Of a stretch of 64,000 nt of DNA, positions 44,323 through 52,929 are shown piece after piece. The notes below the pieces were generated by a model that saw only the letters and a program-made list of their open reading frames with translations, had not been told where the DNA came from and made no database searches. Within the stretch, counting starts at the first letter, position 1; each line of letters starts with the position of its first letter. The stretch is from Delftia tsuruhatensis (lineage in GTDB: Bacteria > Pseudomonadota > Gammaproteobacteria > Burkholderiales > Burkholderiaceae_C). The stretch is from contig NZ_LR813084.1 of assembly GCF_903815225.1 (NCBI RefSeq), forward strand, positions 3,018,501-3,082,500, written 5' to 3'. The translations under genes and the position numbers were made by a program.

Positions 44323-45570
44323 TCATTCGATGCGGTACAGGCTGCCGAGGCTGCCTCCTTCCACGGACGCGCCATCGACGCCGCCAGGCATCGGCAGACC
44401 CTGTGCCCATTCGGCCGCCAGGACCTGTACGTCGCGCACAGGGTCGGACGCCTTGGCCCTCTCGTTGCGAATGCGACAGGTTTCAGGATCCGCGGCGAAC
44501 AGCCCGCGTGCGAAGACCCGGCCCTGTTCCGCCAGCCTGACGGTCTTGGGCGTGCGGATTTTCGCAAAGGCCTGGAAAATCTCCTCCAGGCCTGGACCTG
44601 CTCCATCCAGGCACCGGGCCAGGTGCCACGCATCCTCCAGCGCCTGGCAGGCGCCTTGCCCCGACGTCGGCAACGGCGCGTGTGCGGCATCCCCGACCAG
44701 GAGTACATTCGCCCGGCTCCAGGCTTGCAGCGGCTCCAGGTCATGCACCGCAATCAGCCGGATGGCATGCTCGGGCGTGGCACGGATGATGCGTGAGGCC
44801 GGCTCGGGCCATTGCGCGAACAGATTCTCGATCTGCTTGTGCATATCCGCGCCGGGCCTGGCCTCATGGAAGGGTCGTGTCTGCGCCGCAGCCCAATACA
44901 CCAGTTCGGGCCGAATCGCCACGCAACCAAAGCGCTGGCCGGTCCCCCAGAAGTCCTGGATCGAAATATCGTCCACCAGCGCATGCGGCCCCTGCGCCAC
45001 GCCGATCCAGTTCACGAAGCCTTGATAGACGGGTGTGTTGTCCCCCGCGACAAACTTGCGCGCCACGGACTCCATGCGGCCGTCGGCACCAATGAGCAGA
45101 TCCGGGCGGATGCTCGCGCCATGTCCGAAATGGGCCACGGCCCTGCCATGGGCATCCAGCTCGAGGGCCACCGCCCGGCGCCCGAACTCGACCGCAATCC
45201 CCTGCCGTGCCGCATGGTCCAGCAACACTTCCTGCAAGTGCCTGCGCAGCACCGTGTAGGTCGGGTATCCCATGGTCCGGTCCAGCAGACCGATATCGAG
45301 GCCTCCGAGCGGATTTCCTGCCGCATCCTGGCGACGCACGGTCCGCAGTCGACCGCCAATGGCTGCAATGTCCTGCAGCAGTCCCAGCTCTTCCAGCACA
45401 AAGCCGGCATTGGGCCACAGCGTCACGCCGGCCCCCATGGTCGAGGGCACGGCACGGCGCTCATAGACCCGAGGGCTGTAACCCTGCTTGCGCAATGCCA
45501 GTGCCACGCTCAGGCCCGCAATGCCGCCGCCAAGTATTCCAATTTCCACGCTGAAGCTCTCCTTGCTCAT
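44323..45570 (-). CDS. FAD-dependent aromatic monooxygenase (salicylate hydroxylase-like)
   Basis: 415 residues. GxGxxG dinucleotide site (EIGILGGGIAGLSVALALRK is at the N-terminus), the DG motif (LLIGADGRMESVARKF) and the GD motif (LVGDAAHAPLPTSGQGACQALEDA). This is the group A flavin hydroxylase family, which includes salicylate and 6-hydroxynicotinate hydroxylases. Substrate unknown. Divergent from a LysR gene (119 bp), the classic arrangement of an inducible catabolic enzyme. Confidence 0.9.
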   Translation of the reverse strand: MSKESFSVEIGILGGGIAGLSVALALRKQGYSPRVYERRAVPSTMGAGVTLWPNAGFVLEELGLLQDIAAIGGRLRTVRRQDAAGNPLGGLDIGLLDRTMGYPTYTVLRRHLQEVLLDHAARQGIAVEFGRRAVALELDAHGRAVAHFGHGASIRPDLLIGADGRMESVARKFVAGDNTPVYQGFVNWIGVAQGPHALVDDISIQDFWGTGQRFGCVAIRPELVYWAAAQTRPFHEARPGADMHKQIENLFAQWPEPASRIIRATPEHAIRLIAVHDLEPLQAWSRANVLLVGDAAHAPLPTSGQGACQALEDAWHLARCLDGAGPGLEEIFQAFAKIRTPKTVRLAEQGRVFARGLFAADPETCRIRNERAKASDPVRDVQVLAAEWAQGLPMPGGVDGASVEGGSLGSLYRIE

Positions 45571-45689
45571 ACGGTGCCCGGTGCACGAACCACCGCGTCA
45601 CATCGGGCAGAAGGGCATCTTAGATTTCGTCAATACAGAGAACTAGCGTGCAAAAATGGGACGTTTTCATACCTCAATCGGGATAATCA

Positions 45690-46631
45690 ATGCGCGATTC
45701 ACTCGATCTGAACACGGTCCGCGTCTATGTGGCCGTGGTGGACGAGCAGAGCTTTGCCGGCGCATCGCGTCTGTTGGCCATGCCTTCCTCCAACGTCAGC
45801 CGCCACGTTGCCGCACTGGAAAGCAGACTGGGCACACGACTGCTGGAGCGAAGCACGCGCCACCTGCGCATGACGGAAGCCGGTCGCCTGCTCTACGAAC
45901 GGGCAAAGCCCTTGCTCGAGACCCTGCTGTCCACGCAGGAAGAGCTGGGTGCCGTACAGCGCGAACTGCGCGGTCCCCTGAAGATGTGCATGCCTGGGGA
46001 GGCCCCCAGGCTGCTGGCTCCGATCCTCGCCGAATTCTGCAGCCTCCATCCGGGCATCGAACTGGAGTGCGATACCCGGATGACCGGGCTGGAGGTGCTT
46101 CGGGAGGACGTCGACCTTTCCATCGTCTTCCACCGGGGCCATCAGGAAGACAGTGCGTTCATCACGCGTGAACTCGCCACGTTGCCCAGCATCGTGGTGG
46201 CCGCTCCCTCCTTGCTGGCCAGGACCGGCATGCCGCGCCATGTGCGCGAACTGAAGTCCCTGCCTTGCATCACCACCCTCAGCGCGCTGAAGGGCCAGCC
46301 CTGGCAGTTCCAGGACGCTGCGGGCGAAATCGTCAAGGTACCGGTCCGCAGCCGCTATCGCGTCAACAGCGGGGAACTGGCCGTGGCAGGCGCACGGCAA
46401 GGCATCGGATTCGCAATGGTGGCGGCCTATCCCTGCCGGGAAGACCTGGCTGCGGGCCGATTGCAGGAGGTCCCGCTGGACCTGCGCCCCGCGCCACTGC
46501 AATTGCTGGGGGCCTACAGCCATCGCCATTCCGTGACCGGGCGTGTCAGGGCGCTGCTGGAACTGATACAGCTGCGGTTGGCCGGATCGCTGGACCTCCC
46601 CATGGACCCCGGACCCGGCCTGCGGGCTTGA
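45690..46631 (+). CDS. LysR-family regulator
   Basis: 313 residues, starting MRDSLDLNTVRVYVAVVDE, with HTH ASRLLAMPSSNVSRHVAAL and effector domain similar to the CrgA/AaeR subgroup (LRGPLKMCMPGEAPRL). Likely regulates the divergent FAD monooxygenase. No ribosome-site oddity. Confidence 0.92.
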   Translation: MRDSLDLNTVRVYVAVVDEQSFAGASRLLAMPSSNVSRHVAALESRLGTRLLERSTRHLRMTEAGRLLYERAKPLLETLLSTQEELGAVQRELRGPLKMCMPGEAPRLLAPILAEFCSLHPGIELECDTRMTGLEVLREDVDLSIVFHRGHQEDSAFITRELATLPSIVVAAPSLLARTGMPRHVRELKSLPCITTLSALKGQPWQFQDAAGEIVKVPVRSRYRVNSGELAVAGARQGIGFAMVAAYPCREDLAAGRLQEVPLDLRPAPLQLLGAYSHRHSVTGRVRALLELIQLRLAGSLDLPMDPGPGLRA

Positions 46632-46692
46632 AACGTGGGGCTGCGAACAAGGACTCTGCCGCAGCGGTGGTGAAGCTCCCGCGCGGGCGGCT

Positions 46693-48141
46693 TCAGCCCA
46701 TGAATCCCAGATCGATGGGATAGGCCGAGCCGCCGAAGTTGCCGATGTGCGGCAGCACCCCCGCCAGCTCGGTATACGCCACGCCGAACCAGCGTGCCAG
46801 GGTGGCTGCGTACTGGTCCACGGCGGTGCTGGGCAGAAGGCGCCCCTGGCCGACGTGCCACTGGTCTTCGCTGCCGCTGCCGTTGCCCACGCTGATGGGC
46901 GGTGGCGTGCCATAGAAGGCCGCGCCGCGCACCGCGCCGCCCACGACGAAGTGGTGGCTGCCCCAGCCGTGGTCCGATCCGTCGCCGTTGGAGGTCAGCG
47001 TGCGGCCGAAGTCCGACGCGGTGAAGGCTGTGACCTTGTCGGCCACGCCCAGTTCGACCGTGGCGTTGTAGAAGGCCGTCATGGCGCTGCTCACCTTGTC
47101 GAGCAACTGCGGCTGGTTGGCGATCAGGTTGTCGTGCAGGTCGAACCCGCCCAGCGAGACGAAGAACACCTGCCGGCGCGTGCCCAGCGCGTTGCGTCCG
47201 GCGATGAGCCGGGCCACCACCTTGAGCTGGTCGGCCAGCGGGTTGCTGGCCGGGAAGGCGGTGGACAGGCTGGCGCTGGAGAGGGCGGAAGAGATCTGCC
47301 CCTCGGCACTGATGGAGCGCTGCGTGACGCGGGCGTACTCGGCCTCCATCGCGTGGGGGCCGACCGTCTGTATCAGCTCGCCCAGCAGGCCGCGCACGGC
47401 CGTCGAGCCATAGACGCTGGCGCTCTTGACGGCGTTGATGGGCACGGCGCCGCCCGGGCTGATCTGGTACTGCAGTGCCTGGTCGCCGGAGAGAAACACC
47501 GCGTTGCCTGTGGCCGAGATGCAGGTGAACAGCGAGGTGGCGTTGGCCGACAGCGCCAGGTCGCCCAGGTTGCCGCCCCAGCCCACCGTGGAGCCTTCGG
47601 CGCCCTGCGACTGCCAGACCGACTGCTGGTCGTTGTGCGAGAAGAGCTTGGGCGGCAGCGGGTAGCTGCGCCGGTCGCCGCTGGTGTATTGGGCGCGCGT
47701 GAGCGGCACCAGCAGCGGGCCCACGTTCAGCTGCACGGCCGCGCGGCCCGCGTTGAAGAGGCCGGCCATGCCCGTCATGGCCGGGTGCAGCGCGTACTGC
47801 ATGCCATCGGCCAGCGCCGTGCGGGGCTGCAGCAGCGTGCCGCCCAGCGCGTTGCGGGCCAGGGCGATGCCACCGGCCGTGCCGTCGCTGTTGCCGCCGC
47901 GGATGGTGGAGTACCGCCCGTAGCGGGCACTGTCGTACGGCACGACGGTGTTGGCATAGTCGCAGCCGCCGTAGAGGAAGACGCAGACCAGCGCCTTGTA
48001 GTCGCTGGCCTCGAGGGCGGCGGCCTCGCCCAGCGCGGCAAGGTTCAGGGCGAAGGGCAGGGCGGTACCGGCGGCGGCGAGCTGCGTGCTGCGGCGCAGG
48101 AAGGCGCGGCGCGTATGGCGGGCGGGGTCGATGAAGTTCAT
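46693..48141 (-). CDS. DUF1501 exported protein
   Basis: 482 residues with a twin-arginine signal (HTRRAFLRRSTQLAAAGTALPFAL) and the DUF1501 core (LVCVFLYGGCDYANTVVPYD; FVSLGGFDLHDN; SDFGRTLTSNGDGSDHGWGSHHFVVGG). The family has an alkaline-phosphatase/sulfatase-like fold. It is nearly always encoded with a DUF1800 partner, as here (31 bp downstream of it). Biochemical role unknown; an envelope or extracellular function is likely. Confidence 0.9.
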   Translation of the reverse strand: MNFIDPARHTRRAFLRRSTQLAAAGTALPFALNLAALGEAAALEASDYKALVCVFLYGGCDYANTVVPYDSARYGRYSTIRGGNSDGTAGGIALARNALGGTLLQPRTALADGMQYALHPAMTGMAGLFNAGRAAVQLNVGPLLVPLTRAQYTSGDRRSYPLPPKLFSHNDQQSVWQSQGAEGSTVGWGGNLGDLALSANATSLFTCISATGNAVFLSGDQALQYQISPGGAVPINAVKSASVYGSTAVRGLLGELIQTVGPHAMEAEYARVTQRSISAEGQISSALSSASLSTAFPASNPLADQLKVVARLIAGRNALGTRRQVFFVSLGGFDLHDNLIANQPQLLDKVSSAMTAFYNATVELGVADKVTAFTASDFGRTLTSNGDGSDHGWGSHHFVVGGAVRGAAFYGTPPPISVGNGSGSEDQWHVGQGRLLPSTAVDQYAATLARWFGVAYTELAGVLPHIGNFGGSAYPIDLGFMG

Positions 48142-48172
48142 GGCGGTGTCGCTTGGCTTTCCGGTCGATCGG

Positions 48173-50065
48173 TCACTTCTGCACCAGGTATTCGGGGCTG
48201 GCCATCACCAGCAGCACGGCGGCGGCAACGCGGTTGAGCCTGGCGGCGGCGCTGCTGGTGGCCGTCACCGGCGTGGCATCGAGCGCGGCCACGATGCGGG
48301 CCTGCGTGGCGGCCGATACCTGCCCTGCCGACAGCAGCAGCGCCACCTTGCGCACCAGCGCGGTGGCGTCGCCCACAAGGGGCAGCAGGTTGGCATAGCT
48401 GCAGGTGATGTCGAAGCCGTTGGCCGCGCTGCTGCCGCCCTGGGGCAGGTCGGGCGCGTTCACGTAGTAGCCGAAGCGGATCACGTTCTGCATGAAGTTC
48501 AGGTAGCCACTCACGCTGGTTTCGGTGACGATCTGGAACTCCGGCGCCACGCTGCCGGCCGTGGCCAGGGTGGTGGAGGGCGGCACGTAGCCCGGGCGGA
48601 AGAAGTTGAACACCGAGCCGGAGCGCAGCGGGCTCTGGCCCAGGCGGGTGGCCGGGTCGCTCAGGTTGTCGATCTTCCAGCTGCCGCGTGCCGACTGCAG
48701 CCCGAAGGTGCGGCCCCATTGCACGAAGCGCACCATGGGCTCGCGCAGGCGGCCGTACTGGGGGTTGGCCAGCCCGGCCGCGCCGCGCGCCTCCGGGTCC
48801 AGCAGCACGGCGGCGATCACCGCGCGCAGGTCGCCCCGCGTGCCGCTGCCGTTGTCGGCGAAAGCGGCGGCCACGCGCCCCACATAGGCGGGACTGGGGT
48901 TGCTGGTGACCAGCCGTTGGATCAGCTGGCGACCGATGAAGGGCCCGACATTGGGGTGGTTGAACAGCGTGTCCAGCGCGGTCTTCAGCGCCGCATCCCC
49001 TGACGCGCCCGCACTCACGGTGGTGCCCAGGAAGGTGGCGGCCAGCGTGGAGTGGCGCGCGGCGTTGAAGGCCATGGGCAGCAGCGCCTGCTGCAGCCCC
49101 GTCACCGTGCTGCCGCCCAGGGTGGTCGGCTGGTTCTTGCTGGTGTCGTAGTCGTAGCCGGTGAAGACGCGCGCGAGGTTGCTCACATCGGCTGCCGAAT
49201 AGGTGTCGATGCGGTTGCCGCTGCCGTCGCGCTGCTCGGTGCCGTCGGGGTTGAGGCGGTACAGGCCGATGGTGAACAACTGCATCACCTCGCGGGCGTA
49301 GTTCTCGTCGGGCTGGCGGCCGGTGCGGGCATCTTCCTTCTGGTTGCCGCGCGTGCTCAGATAGACACCCATGGCAGGGCTGAGCGTGACGGCCTCCAGC
49401 AGCGCGCGGAAGTTGCCGAAGGCGTGCTGGTTCAGCAGATCCCAGTAGCCGGAGGCCAGGAAGATGCTCCAGGGCTGCTCCAGCCCGGTGGTGGAGACGA
49501 CCATGATCTCCGACAGCGCCAGGGCCACACGCTTGCGCACGGCGTCGCGCTCCACGAAGAGCTGGTTCCAGAGCATGAAATCGGCGGGATACGAGACGTT
49601 GTCGTAGCGCGTACCCGTCGCCGCCACGCCGTAGCCGCGCTGCATCAGCCAGGCCGTGCCCGTGGTGCCTATGGGCTGCGCGAACTGCTCGGCCAGCCAG
49701 GGGCCATAGCCCTTGGCGCGCAGCGCGGCGATTTCCTCGTCGGTGGCCGAGAACTGCGCCTGCAGCAGGAAACGAGCGGCTTCCTCGTCGCTGGCGGGGG
49801 TGGCCGTGGTGCCAGTGCCTGGGCTACCGGTTCCGGGGCCGGTGCCGGGGTTGCCGGTACCCGGAGCCGCATCGCCTCCACCACTCCCGCCCCCGCAAGC
49901 CACCAGCATGGCGGCCGCCAGGGAGGCCGCCATGGCCGGGAGCATCGAGGAACCCGTCGGCTCCTGGCCGAGGCGGCCCGGCTCTGCGCAGGCCGGGGAG
50001 GAAGTCGAGGGCGCTCGGTCGGGCGGCTGCGGCGTGGAGGCCGTGGCCTGTGGGGTGGGGTGCAT
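48173..50065 (-). CDS. DUF1800 lipoprotein, partner of DUF1501 protein
   Basis: 630 residues from ATG 50065; an extension to 50131 is unlikely. Unusually long N-region then a lipobox (AAAMLVACGGGSGG) and a Gly/Thr/Pro repeat linker (GTGNPGTGPGTGSPGTG). The DUF1800 domain follows (AARFLLQAQFSATDEEI; VWNQLF-like LMWNQLFVERDAVRKRVALALSEI; LYSTRGNQKEDARTG-like segment). Precedes DUF1501 in a two-gene operon. The DUF1800-DUF1501 module is widespread but uncharacterised. Confidence 0.88.
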   Translation of the reverse strand: MHPTPQATASTPQPPDRAPSTSSPACAEPGRLGQEPTGSSMLPAMAASLAAAMLVACGGGSGGGDAAPGTGNPGTGPGTGSPGTGTTATPASDEEAARFLLQAQFSATDEEIAALRAKGYGPWLAEQFAQPIGTTGTAWLMQRGYGVAATGTRYDNVSYPADFMLWNQLFVERDAVRKRVALALSEIMVVSTTGLEQPWSIFLASGYWDLLNQHAFGNFRALLEAVTLSPAMGVYLSTRGNQKEDARTGRQPDENYAREVMQLFTIGLYRLNPDGTEQRDGSGNRIDTYSAADVSNLARVFTGYDYDTSKNQPTTLGGSTVTGLQQALLPMAFNAARHSTLAATFLGTTVSAGASGDAALKTALDTLFNHPNVGPFIGRQLIQRLVTSNPSPAYVGRVAAAFADNGSGTRGDLRAVIAAVLLDPEARGAAGLANPQYGRLREPMVRFVQWGRTFGLQSARGSWKIDNLSDPATRLGQSPLRSGSVFNFFRPGYVPPSTTLATAGSVAPEFQIVTETSVSGYLNFMQNVIRFGYYVNAPDLPQGGSSAANGFDITCSYANLLPLVGDATALVRKVALLLSAGQVSAATQARIVAALDATPVTATSSAAARLNRVAAAVLLVMASPEYLVQK

Positions 50066-50381
50066 GGTGGGCTTTCGGGCAGCGGCCGGGGCGGGGTAAC
50101 GGACTGTCTCGCTCTTCGGCACGCGGCGCAAATTGTTCCAAGGTTTTCGGATGCGGGCAGGCTCCTTGTAGGGCTAAAGCGTGTCAAGACGTTAGGCGGG
50201 GCCGGGGTGGCGTTGCTGGTGTTGCGGGGGCACTTGGGTCTTTGAGCGCAGCGTGCGGCCGGCTCCTGTGGCGTTGGCGCCGACAGGGGGCTGTATCATT
50301 CGCCCTTGGTGCTGAACACACCTTCACAGGCGGACTCCGCCACACTCCCGAAAGCAGTTGGACGTACTCACAGGAGGCCTT
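50066..50381. other. 316-bp promoter region of divergent DUF1800 and small ORFs
   Basis: Intergenic between the DUF1800 start and a 40-codon ORF. No gene seen. A CACAGGAGGCC ribosome site at its end drives the small ORF at 50382. No clear -35/-10 pair was picked with confidence. Confidence 0.4.
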
Positions 50382-50504
50382 ATGGCTGCTTTCTCTGCGG
50401 GCGTGTCAATGCCCGGCGCATCTCCCCATCCATCGCATGGCTCATTGCCTCTGGCAACTGGGCATTCCTTCGTTTGTGTCATCACCTCCAGATGCGTGCG
50501 CTGA
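50382..50504 (+). CDS. 40-residue ORF with strong ribosome site, possible leader peptide
   Basis: MAAFSAGVSMPGASPHPSHG then SLPLATGHSFVCVITSRCVR, stop TGA 50502-50504. AGGAGG lies 5 nt before the ATG, as good a Shine-Dalgarno as any in the window. The stop codon merges into the GAGGAG ribosome site of the next small gene, 9 bp before its ATG, so the two are probably coupled. No family recognised. It may be a small protein or a leader peptide. Confidence 0.45.
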   Translation: MAAFSAGVSMPGASPHPSHGSLPLATGHSFVCVITSRCVR

Positions 50505-50513
50505 GGAGTTGCC

Positions 50514-50708
50514 ATGCTGTACTTTCAACTTTCCGAGTCTGAGTACAACAGCCTGCGGCGCGTGCAGGCTCAGTTGGGGCTGATTTCCGGGCTGCTCATA
50601 GTCGGCTATCCGGCCAGTGCTTTGGAGCCCGTAACCCCCGGGCAATTGCTGGCGTTCATTCAGGCGCAGGAAGAGGCGCTGGAGGGGGGTGATGGGCGGG
50701 GTGAGTGA
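50514..50708 (+). CDS. 64-residue small protein, unknown
   Basis: MLYFQLSESEYNSLRRVQAQ at the start, a short hydrophobic middle (GLISGLLIVGYPASALEPV) and an acidic end (FIQAQEEALEGGDGRGE). GAGGAG precedes the ATG. Codon use is normal and the composition looks protein-like, but I know no family. It ends in a very G-rich tract. Confidence 0.55.
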   Translation: MLYFQLSESEYNSLRRVQAQLGLISGLLIVGYPASALEPVTPGQLLAFIQAQEEALEGGDGRGE

Positions 50709-50748
50709 GCGAGGGGTGGTGTGGTGGGGGGTGGGTTGACTGGGGGGC
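50681..50748 (+). other. G-run cluster (potential G-quadruplex), 3' of the small ORFs
   Basis: Within 68 bases there are at least seven runs of three or more G (GGGGGG, GGG, GGGG, GGGG, GGGGGG, GGG, GGGGGG), separated by 1-10 nt and mostly T/A/G spacers on the + strand. This satisfies the usual G3+N1-7 quadruplex pattern. It spans the end of the 64-codon gene. Confidence 0.6.
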
Positions 50749-50803
50749 TGTGCTCGGCCAATAACGGTCTTTGTCCATTTGGTTCAACCAAACTGTGGAG
50801 CTG

Positions 50804-51163
50804 CTAATACTCATCCTCCTCATGAGGCACCCGCGCCAAATGCACTCCAGTCCCAGAGAGCCGCATTTCCACCTCTGGCAGGCGATAAGCCTGCAATAAG
50901 CCGACCAGCAGTCCGTCGCACGACGAGAGTTGCGCCGCAAGCACACTCAAAGGAATCTGTCGTGCCTCAGCGAATAGGTCTCGCACACACTTGAGTGCGG
51001 CCGCTGATACTGGGGGGCATGGCTTTAGCCGCCATCACCGGCATGCGTTCTGAAGGCGGCATGTCCGGCCAGGTGTAGCTGACTGTGCCCTCGACATTCC
51101 GATCACAGCGCTGGCAGTGAAGCTCGAATAGCCCCCCAGCTTCGCTAAATTCTGTTGTGCCAT
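50804..51163 (-). pseudogene. Cys-pair protein remnant split by two homopolymer frameshifts
   Basis: On the minus strand, an ATG (51163) opens MAQQNLAKLGG, then another frame continues FELHCQRCDRNVEGTVSYTW to VMAAKAMP, and a third gives LKCVRDLFAEARQIPLSVL to the stop at 50804 (ending VHLARVPHEEDEY). The switches coincide with a G6 run (51132-51137) and a C6 run (51012-51017) in coding sense. One added G and one removed C would give a single ~120-residue protein with a CxxC pair. Family unknown. Confidence 0.4.
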
Positions 51164-51193
51164 GGCACTGGGGGGCAGGAGGATTTCATGCCG

Positions 51194-52213
51194 TCAGGAT
51201 AGCCCATGAAGTGCAGCCCTCCAAAGACTGCTATGGGGAACCGCATAAGACTGCTTTGGGTCGGAAGCAGTCCACCACCAACCTGAACCCAACACATCAC
51301 CCAATCTCCCTAGTCCCCGACACCCCGCCCCAAACCCCGAACACCCCAAAACGCCTTCCCCGCCGTAGCCCCCCCGCTTGGCCACGCGCCGAACCATGGC
51401 CTTCCCGCATTGCGGGCATTCAGGCTCACGCGACAGCACGGCTCGCGGCTCCAAAGGCAGCAATTCAGTCGGCATCTCCACGGCCACGGTATCCGCGAAA
51501 TCTGCGGCCTTTCGGGTTCCTGGCCGGGGTGATGCGCCGGTCTGTTCCCGTGCCTCGCGCAGCAGCTTCATCAGCGCCGCTCCATTCATGAGCCGGATAT
51601 TGCGTCCCTCGGCAAATGCTTCGGCGTCCTGCGTGAACTTCCCCGAAGTCACCACAATGCCCGCCGCCGCACCGGTGGCCGCCATCACGCCATAGAGTTC
51701 GCGCACCGTGGAGACGCCGACCTTGAAGGCTTTCCACTGCTTGCATTGCACCAGTGTCTTTTCACCGTCCTTGGTCAGCACCAGGTCCACGCCGCCGTCC
51801 GGGCCGCCACCGCCGTTTTCCTGCACCCGGTAGCCGCGCCGCCGGAATCCTTCGCCCACGAGGATTTCGAATGCCTGCCAGGACATGCTCTGCAATGCGT
51901 CCGCGCTGGCGCTGGCCGAGGTGGATTCAAACAGCCGGTTGCGGCGGCGCTTGCGCATGGCGGAGATGGCGGCGCCGGCCAGGCAGAGCAGGGGAAGAAG
52001 GTATTGGCCCCCCGTGGCCAGGCCTTGCCAGATGGCCGTGGTGGCCAGGGAGCCGATCTGCTGCGGGTTCTGCACGGAGGGCAGGGGGCGGATGGCAATG
52101 GCGTGCAGCACCATGTAGCTGATGAGCGCCAATGCCACACCGGCCCACCAGGGCAGCAGGGCGATCAGGTCCATGAAATCTTCCGCCGTGCTGGTCTTGC
52201 GCTTTCTTGCCAC
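51194..52213 (-). CDS. Mrr-like restriction endonuclease, membrane-anchored, damaged 3' end
   Basis: 339 residues from GTG 52213 (Met 52174 is an alternative with GGAAGA upstream). Two TMs at the N-terminus, then an Mrr_cat nuclease domain with the Asp in PDGGVDLVL and the QxK in LVQCKQWK, then a topoisomerase-type zinc ribbon CPQCGKAMVRRVAKRGG and GCSGFGAGCRG. The family consensus here is KRG..AGKAFWGCSGFP.CRGTREI; AGKAFWG and TREIG-stop appear in another frame. Small indels near G-runs have shifted frame, and translation runs ~35 codons past the ancestral stop (51297-51299). Confidence 0.75.
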   Translation of the reverse strand: MARKRKTSTAEDFMDLIALLPWWAGVALALISYMVLHAIAIRPLPSVQNPQQIGSLATTAIWQGLATGGQYLLPLLCLAGAAISAMRKRRRNRLFESTSASASADALQSMSWQAFEILVGEGFRRRGYRVQENGGGGPDGGVDLVLTKDGEKTLVQCKQWKAFKVGVSTVRELYGVMAATGAAAGIVVTSGKFTQDAEAFAEGRNIRLMNGAALMKLLREAREQTGASPRPGTRKAADFADTVAVEMPTELLPLEPRAVLSREPECPQCGKAMVRRVAKRGGYGGEGVLGCSGFGAGCRGLGRLGDVLGSGWWWTASDPKQSYAVPHSSLWRAALHGLS

Positions 52214-52244
52214 TCCCTTGCCCCCATTGCTTCAAATTGCGGAA

Positions 52245-52319
52245 CATTTTGCAACATTTGCGGGCGCACTGAATTCCTGCGTATGGGGGTGCGATGAAAT
52301 CAGGAGGAATTGACATTGG
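52245..52319 (+). repeat. Copy A of a diverged 75-bp repeat
   Basis: Aligns without gaps to 55295-55369 at about 51 of 75 positions. Best-conserved parts are CATTTTGCAAC at one end and TTGACATTGG at the other. Read on the minus strand from ATG 52316, both copies encode MS....FI......GIQC..KCCKM, so the conservation is in codon register. This copy lies just upstream of the Mrr-like gene. Confidence 0.6.
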
Positions 52320-52511
52320 GCTGGTTTTCTGCAGGGTGAACGATACGTGCAATGCGCTACTGATTGCGTAGCAGCCATTGCAGACAGGGCTCACGGAATT
52401 CATTGGCTTGTCGTTTGACGCTGTGATTTGGCCGTGGCCATTGCCATGGGTCGCACAGGGGACAGCTTGTCCTGATTCGGGAAAACGGCCCGGCGACTGT
52501 CCATATCTCCA

Positions 52512-52922
52512 GTGCTTTCTGCAGATTCAACGAATGCCTTCACCCCGTCTTCCGATATCTACAGCGGTATCTCCGTCCTCGGTTCCGGCGGCGGGATAGA
52601 GCTGACGACGTTCTTCGAGACGGCGGTGACCGACAACCCGACCAGCACGCAGCTGATACACGCCATGCTGGGCATGCAAAAGCAGGACGAGTTTCGGTTG
52701 GAGTTTTCCGAAGCCATGGCGCTGCGCCCCCAAGTGACCGGCCGGGCGAGTTCCACCTCTACAACCGGTTCCTGTCGGAGGCCATCGTGCCGGATGCGGA
52801 CGGCATCGAGGGCATTGCCGTCATGCGGCCTGCCGCCAGCCGTTCCCTTGGCCAGTACTGGCGTGTGATGGAGCCGCAGGAGCTTGTCTGCCTCGCGCCG
52901 CAGGCGCGACATTCCCCGGCCG
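52512..52922 (+). pseudogene. Unidentified gene remnant with frameshift at a C-run
   Basis: The first part reads SDIYSGISVLGSGGGIELTT, TAVTDNPTSTQLIHAMLGMQ, LEFSEAMALRP; beyond C5 (52727-52731) the protein-like sequence continues in the next frame as PGEFHLYNRFLSEAIVPDAD and GQYWRVMEPQELVCLAPQ. One extra C restores a single frame. No start is secure and the family is unknown to me. It ends close to the FAD monooxygenase start. Confidence 0.4.
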
Positions 52923-52929
52923 CCATTGC

